Assembly: GCA_945861315.1 (NCBI GenBank) | Contig: CAMAUB010000064.1 | Coordinates: 1-7,280, forward strand | DNA from: Chlamydia trachomatis | GTDB taxonomy: Bacteria > Chlamydiota > Chlamydiia > Chlamydiales > JAAKFR01 | Direction: 5' to 3' | DNA: 7,280 nucleotides | Shown here: piece after piece, positions 1 through 5,000 of the stretch | Layout of the letters: the number at the start of each line of letters is the position of its first letter | Position numbering within the stretch: position 1 is the first letter of the stretch | Made by a program: the position numbers and the translations under genes | Notes under the pieces: generated by a model | Database searches by the model: none | What the model saw: the letters and a program-made list of their open reading frames with translations, nothing else | Told to the model about the DNA's origin: nothing

Positions 1-1
1 T

Positions 2-679
2 TTAAGCCGCTATCTTAGCCGCTTTTTCATTCACTTATCAAGATTTTTGTATCAAGATTGTCTTATATTCAGCTCAGAGCAGTATATTAAGAATGTAGGT
101 TTTGGTATTTTAGGTTCCGCAGGTATTGCTGGTATTGCCCTTGGTATGGCTGCCAAACCTGTTTTACAAAATCTCATCGCTGGATTTATGTTGGCCTTTA
201 TGAAAACAATGAAAATTGGAGATAGAATCTACCTTGAGGGTACATATGGAAATGTTGAGAGTATCTGCATGACCCATGTTGTCATTCGCACTTGGGATTT
301 AAAACGGCTTGTTATGCCAGTGTCAAATTTTATTGACAAAACTTTTACGAGTGCAGATCTTGTCGACTCCGAACTTATTGGAACTGTTTTCCTTCATTGT
401 GACTATACGACTCCAGTATCTGTTGTACGAGGAAAATGCGAAGAGCTTATTAAATCACATCCACTCTATACTGGTACAACGATGAAAGTACATGTCACTG
501 ATTTTCTGGAGCAGACAATGCAAATCCGTATCCTCATGTCGGGTAAAGATGCGACAGATACGTTTGAGCTTTGTGCATTTGTTCGAGAAAAGTTGATGGA
601 ATTTCTCCAAAAAGAGTATAAGCAATGCTTGCCATGCCAAAGATACAAAAATTTTGGAACGCCTGCAGAAAGCATATGA
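2..679 (+). CDS. MscS-family mechanosensitive ion channel, 5'-truncated by window edge
   Basis: The frame is open from base 2, so the gene starts outside the window and 225 residues are visible. A first in-frame TTG at 47 is not the real start. Residues about 32-65 form the pore-lining helix typical of MscS (ILGSAGIAGIALGMAAKP, then NLIAGFMLAF). They are followed by the beta domain (KIGDRIYLEG.YGNVE, residues 71-86; VVIRTWDLKRLVMPVSNF, 93-110) and an alpha/beta cytoplasmic domain ending at LQKEYKQCLP. This WDLKRLVMPVS variant resembles the MscS subgroup whose members read RIWDLRRLVVPISYF. The role would be an inner-membrane tension-gated channel that releases solutes on hypo-osmotic shock. 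The segment before the pore helix (residues 1-30) is less hydrophobic than expected for the preceding membrane helix, so a frameshift near the window edge cannot be excluded. The stop overlaps the next gene by ATGA. Confidence 0.9.
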   Translation, partial: LSRYLSRFFIHLSRFLYQDCLIFSSEQYIKNVGFGILGSAGIAGIALGMAAKPVLQNLIAGFMLAFMKTMKIGDRIYLEGTYGNVESICMTHVVIRTWDLKRLVMPVSNFIDKTFTSADLVDSELIGTVFLHCDYTTPVSVVRGKCEELIKSHPLYTGTTMKVHVTDFLEQTMQIRILMSGKDATDTFELCAFVREKLMEFLQKEYKQCLPCQRYKNFGTPAESI

Positions 680-1005
680 ATGAACCTCCTATTGGCTATG
701 ACGATGAATCGATTGTGCCTAAAACAAGGCTAAGGTATCTTCTTGATGAATTTGAAGATGAGCTTAATAAGGTGCAGAAGGTTTATCACCAATATATTCC
801 TTCAAGTTTTGAATTTCCAAGTGATGTAGATCAACATTTTTGGCAGCTACGCCAAACAGCTCAAGAGCTTGGTGAGCAATATCACCACCTGATTGATAAA
901 CTTGTCTTTGATTACCAGTCTTTCAAGAAAAAGCCCGACCAAATCAATCTCAATCAGCTTTTTGCTGATATAAAAAGTCTCCAGCTTTTATTGGTAAGTA
1001 ACTGA
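676..1005 (+). CDS. Hypothetical 109-aa protein, translationally coupled to the MscS gene
   Basis: I do not recognise this family. The ATG at 676 overlaps the channel's TGA as ATGA, which favours it over the in-frame ATG at 625 that would overlap the channel by 55 bases. No strong ribosome-binding site precedes it, in keeping with re-initiation after the channel gene. The protein has no signal peptide or membrane segment. It is charged and probably helical, with a central LLDEFEDELNKVQKVYHQY stretch (near residues 22-40) and a second helix-like segment, LRQTAQELGEQYHHLIDKL. The coupling suggests co-expression with the channel, perhaps as a cytoplasmic partner, but that is only context. The gene is well separated in style from random shadow ORFs: it starts exactly at the coupling site and has ordinary codon use. 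Confidence 0.65.
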   Translation: MNEPPIGYDDESIVPKTRLRYLLDEFEDELNKVQKVYHQYIPSSFEFPSDVDQHFWQLRQTAQELGEQYHHLIDKLVFDYQSFKKKPDQINLNQLFADIKSLQLLLVSN

Positions 1006-1022
1006 ATAACTTGAGGTAATAT

Positions 1023-1088
1023 ATGTTCTCTTTCTTAGAAAAACACCTTATAAGTGGAAGCTATTTATGTACAAGACCATTATTGTAA
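1023..1088 (+). other. Possible 21-codon upstream ORF overlapping the ligase start
   Basis: An ATG at 1023 opens a 21-codon frame (begins MFSFLEKHL, ends CTRPLL) that stops at TAA 1086-1088, 22 bases inside the ligase gene. It is preceded by TGAGGT (1012-1017) at 5-base spacing, a better ribosome-binding site than the GTGGAAG (1054-1060) before the ligase ATG at 1067. It could be a leader peptide that couples or gates translation of the ligase. It could equally be chance, since no homologue can be checked here. Confidence 0.25.
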
Positions 1089-2518
1089 CAGATCAGGAAG
1101 AAACTCCAGATCTCAACTTAAACATCATCCCTTTCGATCAATATCTCTCCGATTTCCCTAAGTTAGGTGAGCAACGCACGCGGATCATCAATCTTTGTGA
1201 TACTGCACGCTATCTAAGTCGCGGCTACTATTGCTCTTTACTAGCAGAATCTAGGAAACACAGAGTTTTGCCAAGTATAAATACTATCAATGACTTGCGT
1301 CATTTTGAAGGTTCAGAAGAGCGGTTAAAACCTCTTCAAGCGTACTTGCCAAAAATGGAGGGGGAGTTGCAAGTGCCTGATCTTTTAAATATTTACTTTG
1401 GCTGGACTCAAAACGAAGAGTGGAAGAAGCTAGCTCGCTTGCTTTTTGATCGCTATCCATCTCCAATTTTACAGGCAAAATTTGTTCGCACGAGTAGTGG
1501 AATTAAAGTTAAAGTTGAAAGAGGGAATTTATCTCTTTTAGAAGAAAAGGAGCGCGAAATCTTTTACGGGCGACTCCGCTCATTTACGGAACAAGTTTGG
1601 AGGACACCATCACGGCGAAAATATCGGTGGGAGATGGCCATTTTGTATAATCCAGAAGAGAAGAGAGCTCCAAGTGACGAAGAAGCCATTAAACGCTTTG
1701 TGAAGGCCGCATCTAAACTTGGGATACAAGCAGATTTAATGCGCTCTGATCACGCCAAACATTTGACGCAATACGATGCGCTTTTTATCAGAGAAACAAC
1801 TAGCATTGATCATCTAACATACCGATTAGCTCGGCAAGGTGAGTTAGAGGGAATGGTCGTGATCGATGATGCAACTTCGATTATGCGCTGCTGTAATAAA
1901 ATATTTTTGCACGATGCATTTAGCTATAATGGCGTAGTTGCTCCTAAAACCCTTGTTATTTCATCAAAATCCTTACGCGAACTTGAACATATTGAGGAGG
2001 TATTTACCTACCCAATGGTTTTAAAAATGCCGGAGAGCTCATTTTCAACAGGTGTTTATAAAGCTGAAAATAGAAAAGAATTGGAAGAAAAACTGAATAT
2101 CATGTTCAAAGACTCAGATCTTGTGCTTGTTCAGGAATATCTTTACACAGAATTTGACTGGCGAATAGGTGTTCTTAACAAACGTGTCATTTATTCATGT
2201 AAATATTTAATGGCACGCAACCACTGGCAAATTTATAATCATGCAGCAAAGAGAAATCATACAGGTGGATTTGAAACGATACCTACCTTTGAAACGCCAA
2301 GATCTGTCCTAAATGCTGCGCTCAAGGCTAGCGCAATTATCGGTAATGGTCTTTATGGTGTTGATATCAAGCAGAAAGGAAATCATATTTATGTCATTGA
2401 GGTAAATGATAATCCAAGTATTGAGCACGGAGTCGAAGACCTTTATCTCGGAGATGAGCTCTATATGATCATCATGCAGGAGTTTGTAAATCGACTTGAA
2501 CAACGCGGTCGCGACTAA
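1067..2518 (+). CDS. RimK-like ATP-grasp ligase with N-terminal RLAN-type domain
   Basis: This 483-aa protein has the two-part layout of RLAN/RimK proteins. The N-terminal half carries the family signature LCDTARYLSRGYYCSLLAES (residues 43-62) followed by RKHRVLPS. The C-terminal ATP-grasp domain (about 280-480) shows YPMVLKMPESSFSTGV (315-330, nucleotide-binding loop), VLVQEYL..EFDWRIGVLN (353-371) and GLYGVDIKQ...IYVIEVNDNPS (428-451). In the last segment, E445, N447 and N449 are the expected magnesium/ATP ligands. RimK-type enzymes form amide bonds between a carboxylate and an amine using ATP; RimK itself adds glutamates to ribosomal protein S6. The substrate of RLAN-containing enzymes is, to my knowledge, not established, and comparative genomics has proposed peptide synthesis or protein modification. 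Length is normal for the family and all core motifs look intact. The start at 1067 has a modest GTGGAAG site. A GNAT gene follows 15 bases downstream. Confidence 0.88.
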   Translation: MYKTIIVTDQEETPDLNLNIIPFDQYLSDFPKLGEQRTRIINLCDTARYLSRGYYCSLLAESRKHRVLPSINTINDLRHFEGSEERLKPLQAYLPKMEGELQVPDLLNIYFGWTQNEEWKKLARLLFDRYPSPILQAKFVRTSSGIKVKVERGNLSLLEEKEREIFYGRLRSFTEQVWRTPSRRKYRWEMAILYNPEEKRAPSDEEAIKRFVKAASKLGIQADLMRSDHAKHLTQYDALFIRETTSIDHLTYRLARQGELEGMVVIDDATSIMRCCNKIFLHDAFSYNGVVAPKTLVISSKSLRELEHIEEVFTYPMVLKMPESSFSTGVYKAENRKELEEKLNIMFKDSDLVLVQEYLYTEFDWRIGVLNKRVIYSCKYLMARNHWQIYNHAAKRNHTGGFETIPTFETPRSVLNAALKASAIIGNGLYGVDIKQKGNHIYVIEVNDNPSIEHGVEDLYLGDELYMIIMQEFVNRLEQRGRD

Positions 2519-2535
2519 AACCATACTAAAACCAT
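2514..2535 (+). repeat. 11-bp tandem duplication at the ligase/GNAT junction
   Basis: ACTAAAACCAT occurs twice in direct succession (2514-2524 and 2525-2535) with no mismatch. The first copy contains the ligase TAA stop (2516-2518). The second ends in the first two bases of the GNAT ATG (2534). Removing one copy would leave the ATG four bases after the stop, so the duplication widened a tighter junction. The spacer has no Shine-Dalgarno-like sequence. Confidence 0.85.
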
Positions 2536-2971
2536 GATTAGAAATGTTTGTTATAAAGATCTAGAGGCGTTACTAAAGCTTGAGTCGATCTGCTTTGAGT
2601 CGGATCTTTTAAATCGCCGCTCTTTTATCCGTTGGATTAAAGTAAAACATCGCATCTTTCGCGTGATTGTGCTAAATGAAACTGTTGTGGGCTATGGACT
2701 TGTGATTTTGCGTCGAGCATCTTGTGCGGCAAGGCTCTATTCTATTGCACTTGCACCAGAAATAAGAGGTAAAGGATTAGCACAAAAATTACTCAAAGAT
2801 CTAGAATCGCAGGCAGCTATAGAAAATCGTCAGATTATGAGACTTGAGGTTTCAAAAAAAAATCAGGCTGCAATTGCGCTCTATCAAAAGAACGGATACC
2901 AAATATTTAAAGAGCTTCCAAATTATTATCAAGACCACTCAGACGGGTGGCGTATGAGTAAAAAAATATGA
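2534..2971 (+). CDS. GNAT-family N-acetyltransferase (RimI-like)
   Basis: This is a 145-aa single-domain GNAT protein of normal length. Beta strand 4 and the acetyl-CoA pyrophosphate loop are clear: SIALAPEIRGKGLAQKLL (residues 70-87), with the R-G-K-G-L-A core at 78-83. The C-terminal motif B region reads AIALYQKNGYQIF (113-125); Y117 sits where the general-acid tyrosine of RimI-like enzymes lies. The protein would transfer an acyl group from a CoA donor to an amine. The likely target is the product or protein substrate of the adjacent RLAN ligase, because RLAN ligases are described as commonly neighbouring GNAT genes; that partnership is inference. There is no ribosome-binding site before the ATG, so translation may depend on the upstream gene. 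The 3' end overlaps the SET gene by ATGA. Confidence 0.9.
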   Translation: MIRNVCYKDLEALLKLESICFESDLLNRRSFIRWIKVKHRIFRVIVLNETVVGYGLVILRRASCAARLYSIALAPEIRGKGLAQKLLKDLESQAAIENRQIMRLEVSKKNQAAIALYQKNGYQIFKELPNYYQDHSDGWRMSKKI

Positions 2972-3423
2972 TAATACCTAGTTATAAGATTGAAACAGCA
3001 ACATTTAAAGAGGCCGGAAAAGGAATGTTTCTCATGGAAGCTGTAAAACGTGGAAGTGTCCTTTGTGCACCAGACAAAATAGAGCGAGTTTATCAGTTGG
3101 AGGATAAAGCAGCATTTAACCCAGATGAAGAGGCAGCATCGGTGCGTTGGTTTGAGCGTTACTACACAGTAAGTCACGATTGGCCAGACGAGTGTTTCAT
3201 CAATCATTCATTTACACCCACAGGTTTATGGCATCTAGGCTTTATCTTCGCAAGAGATGATTATCCAATTGGAACAGAATTAACAGTAGACTACCGCCTG
3301 ATTGTAGATGATGGAGAAATTTTGCCTTTTAAAGACTTGGCGACTGGTAAAGAGATTGTAGGCTTAAATTGGCGTGATAATATACTTCATGGGGCCAAGT
3401 TGCTCCAAGAGTTGCTTAGCTAA
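2968..3423 (+). CDS. SET-domain protein (predicted lysine methyltransferase)
   Basis: This compact 151-aa protein consists of little more than a SET domain. Visible motifs in order are GKGMF at residues 17-21 (equivalent of the GxG S-adenosylmethionine loop), INHSFTPT at 78-85 (the NHS..PN AdoMet/pseudoknot motif), and ELTVDYR at 104-110 (ELTYDY, with the catalytic tyrosine as Y109). There are no cysteine-rich pre-SET or post-SET zinc sites. The NHS motif lacks the usual cysteine after S, and the C-terminal tail (GLNWRDNI) may close the site instead. SET enzymes methylate lysine side chains with AdoMet. In host-associated bacteria such proteins can be effectors acting on host chromatin. Here the tight operon position (ATGA overlap with GNAT) argues for a housekeeping role in the ligase/GNAT cassette. 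No secretion signal is visible. Confidence 0.85.
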   Translation: MIIPSYKIETATFKEAGKGMFLMEAVKRGSVLCAPDKIERVYQLEDKAAFNPDEEAASVRWFERYYTVSHDWPDECFINHSFTPTGLWHLGFIFARDDYPIGTELTVDYRLIVDDGEILPFKDLATGKEIVGLNWRDNILHGAKLLQELLS

Positions 3424-3429
3424 TTACCG

Positions 3430-3588
3430 ACTCACCTTACGCATTTTTTCCTCTTCACAGAGCGGCTGCGGAGGCCAACCTGCTTCAGAGTGTTCCTCGA
3501 CCAACTTTATAAAGTTGCTCTTCGTCTCACTCTTCGCATTTTGACCCACTCGCTCACTCTGTGAAGGGAAAAAATGCGTAAAGTGAGT
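3430..3588. mobile_element. 159-bp MITE-like element with terminal inverted repeats and 5-bp target duplication
   Basis: The left end (3430-3464) and the reverse complement of the right end (3588-3551) match almost perfectly. Both begin ACTCAC, continue (C/T)TTACGCATTTTTTCC, then CTTCACAGAG and GCG, with one substitution, one single-base gap and one TGA insertion. TACCG flanks both ends (3425-3429 and 3589-3593), as expected of a target-site duplication. The interior holds a perfect 16-bp palindrome, CAACTTTATAAAGTTG (3502-3517), and a degenerate extra copy of the terminal motif (CTCACTCTTCGCATTTT, 3526-3542). No transposase is encoded, so it would need one supplied in trans. It sits directly behind the SET stop codon and could fold in the operon's mRNA as a long hairpin. 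An open frame runs through it on the minus strand, but I see no reason to call it a gene. Confidence 0.8.
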
Positions 3589-3617
3589 TACCGAAATAAA
3601 GGCATGGACAATTATAA

Positions 3618-3636
3618 AGAGTTCTTGTAGAACTCT
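3618..3636 (+). repeat. Perfect 7-bp hairpin, copy 1 of a recurrent motif
   Basis: AGAGTTC (3618-3624), loop TTGTA, GAACTCT (3630-3636). It lies 24 bases after the MITE's right target duplication and about 20 bases before the HAD start codon, so it falls in the 5' leader or promoter region. A closely similar hairpin occurs at 4759-4777. No T-run follows, so it is not an ordinary terminator. It may be an operator-like dyad or a small dispersed repeat. Confidence 0.65.
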
Positions 3637-3656
3637 ACTGAAACAAGGTGAGAAGG

Positions 3657-4421
3657 ATGCATAATTTCCTCTTTTTATTTTTACTGTTTGCTTTTCCACT
3701 TTGTGGAAAAATCGTTGAAATCGCTCATTTTGATGAACTCAAAGAATATGTAGCTTCCGATACATTTATCATCTTAGATATTGATAATACACTGCTCACT
3801 CCCATTCAAGAAGTAGGAACTGATCAATGGTTTTGTCACAGGCGGGATTGGTATGAATTGCAAGGTAGCTCTGCTACGGAAGCTTCAGAATTAGCTCTAG
3901 CTGAGTGGGAAGCTGTACAAAATATCACACAAGTAAAGGCTGTTGAAGCGCAAACGCCAGAAATTGTGCGTTATCTTCAAAACCATTTTACTGTCATTGG
4001 TCTTTCCACTAGAGGATTGGCTCTTGCAACGCGAACTGTTTATCAGCTCAAGAGTATTGGCATGGATCTCTCTTTATCAGCCCCTACGAAAGAGGATGTT
4101 CCTCTGCTCATTCCTCAAGCTATCTTATTTAGAAAAGGGATCTTATTTACCTCAGGAACACATAAAGGAAAAGCTTTGTTGAAGCTATTTGAAAAATTCA
4201 ATTACTATCCAAAGCGAATTGTATTTATCAACGATAAAGCAACAAACCTTAGAGAAATTGAAGTTGCATGTGAGGAGCAAAAAATTCCATTCATCGGATT
4301 ACGATACAGCTTTTTAGACGAGAAAGTGAAATCATTTCGCTCAGATATTGCACGCGTTCAATTTGAAAATTTTAAAATGATTTTATCCGATCAAGAAGCA
4401 AAACATCTTATGGAAAGATAG
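3657..4421 (+). CDS. Exported HAD-fold phosphatase-like protein (DUF2608 type)
   Basis: The 254-aa protein starts with a hydrophobic leader (FLFLFLLFAFPLCG, residues 4-17) that reads as a signal peptide, probably cut near G17; C16 lies in a poor lipobox. The HAD motifs follow. Motif I is FIILDIDNTLLTP with nucleophile D41 and D43. Motif II is VIGLSTRG with S117. The conserved lysine lies in THKGKALLKLF (K170 or K172). Motif III is KRIVFINDKATNLREIE with N192-D193 where many HADs have DD. This pattern fits DUF2608, a family of putative secreted HAD proteins in intracellular bacteria; substrates are unknown. I chose the ATG at 3657 because AGGTGA (3646-3651) lies five bases upstream. A GTG at 3648 would add MRR and a more basic signal-peptide n-region, but lacks its own ribosome-binding site. 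It appears to be a single-gene unit between two repeat elements. Confidence 0.85.
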   Translation: MHNFLFLFLLFAFPLCGKIVEIAHFDELKEYVASDTFIILDIDNTLLTPIQEVGTDQWFCHRRDWYELQGSSATEASELALAEWEAVQNITQVKAVEAQTPEIVRYLQNHFTVIGLSTRGLALATRTVYQLKSIGMDLSLSAPTKEDVPLLIPQAILFRKGILFTSGTHKGKALLKLFEKFNYYPKRIVFINDKATNLREIEVACEEQKIPFIGLRYSFLDEKVKSFRSDIARVQFENFKMILSDQEAKHLMER

Positions 4422-4493
4422 ATTTGAAATCCTGGTGCTTTCGCGCTAGTCCAGTCTCCATGTTATTCTTTTACTGGCCCTAAAACAGGCTCT

Positions 4494-4531
4494 AAAAAAT
4501 GAGGGCCCCCTATCTCCCTATAGGGCCCCCC
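4494..4531 (-). terminator. GC-rich hairpin island, terminator-like on the minus strand
   Basis: Read on the minus strand, a strong GC stem is followed by TCATTTTTT. The T-run is the A-run 4494-4499 on the + strand, which is the layout of a rho-independent terminator. On the + strand the stem is followed by CAAAAG, with no T-run. Possible stems are 4503-4513 with 4520-4530 (nine pairs around two C/C mismatches), or the two GGGCCC blocks (4503-4508 with 4523-4528). AGGGCCCCC is a direct repeat (4502-4510, 4522-4530), and CCCTATAGGG (4516-4525) is a perfect palindrome. No recognised minus-strand gene lies immediately upstream, so its role is unclear. Confidence 0.45.
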
Positions 4532-4575
4532 AAAAGCTACCCTCCTTAGCGGATAGGGTCACTTAACTGGTATTA

Positions 4576-4736
4576 TACTAATTGCAAGAAATAAGTTCAT
4601 AAAATCATGCCAGACCGTGCAGTAGATTTGATCAAGCATTGCGAAGCTCATATTATTAAATATGAGCGAGAAAGGGTTGTTCAAAGATGCTGTGCGAGAT
4701 GGCATGAGTTTGTCAACTTATTTTTTTCAATTAGTA
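4576..4736. repeat. 161-bp imperfect inverted repeat (second MITE-like element)
   Basis: The arms 4576-4654 and 4659-4736 are reverse complements with scattered mismatches. The best-matched parts are the outer 22 bases (TACTAATTG.AA.AAATAAGTT, two mismatches; 4576-4597 against 4715-4736), TCATGCCA (4605-4612 against 4700-4707), and a perfect 9-bp stem at the centre (GCTCATATT, 4646-4654, loop ATTA). TTA flanks both ends (4573-4575, 4737-4739). That may be a target duplication, but is too short to prove it. No transposase is present. Its terminal sequence differs from that of the element at 3430-3588, so the two belong to different families. Confidence 0.75.
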
Positions 4737-4758
4737 TTAACCCGAGTCTCAGGTTATT

Positions 4759-4777
4759 AGAGTTCTTCTGAAACTCT
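4759..4777 (+). repeat. AGAGTT hairpin, copy 2 of a recurrent motif
   Basis: AGAGTT (4759-4764), loop CTTCTGA, AACTCT (4772-4777). It shares AGAGTTCTT and AACTCTA with copy 1 at 3618-3636 and, like it, lies just downstream of an inverted-repeat element (22 bases after 4736). It sits shortly before the TTGAAA promoter box. No T-run follows. Confidence 0.5.
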
Positions 4778-4792
4778 ATTTGTATGTCATCC

Positions 4793-4820
4793 TTGAAATT
4801 CTTTACCTAGTCTTTATTAT
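4793..4820 (+). promoter_or_regulatory. Sigma70-type promoter candidate for the 698-aa gene
   Basis: TTGAAA (4793-4798) and TATTAT (4815-4820) each match consensus at five of six positions with a 16-base spacer. Transcription would start near 4827, giving an AT-rich leader of about 175 bases before the ATG at 5001. It is the best -35/-10 pair I see in the gap. Confidence 0.45.
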
Positions 4821-4985
4821 GTAAAATAAATTTTAAATGTTAAGAGAAATTAAAAATTCTTAAGCTATATTTTGTAACTTATTGGGAGGTAGTGAGTAAA
4901 GAAATTGTTAAAAGCGACTTAAATAGCTAATTCATTGATAATAAATATTTTACTTTTTATTCGCTAAATGGGGGATAATAAAGAA

Positions 4986-4991
4986 AAGGAG
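4986..4991 (+). promoter_or_regulatory. Ribosome-binding site that sets the start of the 698-aa gene
   Basis: AAGGAG lies nine bases before the ATG at 5001. The in-frame upstream ATG at 4968 has only CTTTTTATTCGCTAA before it, with no Shine-Dalgarno match, so 5001 is the better start. Confidence 0.7.
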
Positions 4992-5000
4992 TGTTGGCTT

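Larger units (their letters stand above)
4422..5000. other. Gene-free stretch of 579 bases between the HAD gene and the 698-aa gene
   Basis: No convincing protein or tRNA gene lies here. In order it holds a small dyad region just after the HAD stop (GTGC-TTTC-GCGC near 4435-4446 within CTGG/CCAG), the GC-rich GGGCCC island (4502-4531), a long imperfect inverted repeat (4576-4736), a second copy of the AGAGTT hairpin (4759-4777), and an AT-rich promoter region (4793 onward) leading to the next gene. The sharp change from GC-rich to very AT-rich sequence suggests an assembled region of small insertions. Confidence 0.7.

Noticed and set aside
625..675. Upstream ATG extension of the 109-aa gene
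   Set aside because: It would overlap the channel gene by 55 bases; the ATG at 676 forms a standard ATGA coupling site.
2309..2524. 71-aa minus-strand open frame inside the ligase gene
   Set aside because: It lies antisense to the conserved ATP-grasp motifs with no start signal; a shadow frame.
3424..3699. 91-aa minus-strand open frame across the MITE and the HAD gene start
   Set aside because: It begins with GTG inside the HAD signal-peptide coding region, and most of it is the inverted-repeat element. It has no ribosome-binding site or recognisable domain.
4430..4500. tRNA-like or small structured RNA after the HAD stop
   Set aside because: There are short stems (CTGG/CCAG, CCAGT/ACTGG), but no cloverleaf or TTCGA-type T-arm could be built.
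3430..4736. CRISPR array or composite transposon formed by the two inverted-repeat elements
   Set aside because: There are no regularly spaced identical repeats, and the two elements have unrelated terminal sequences.
4892..4930. 12-codon GTG frame after GGGAGGT
   Set aside because: The Shine-Dalgarno match is only one base from the GTG, too close to initiate, and the peptide is tiny.
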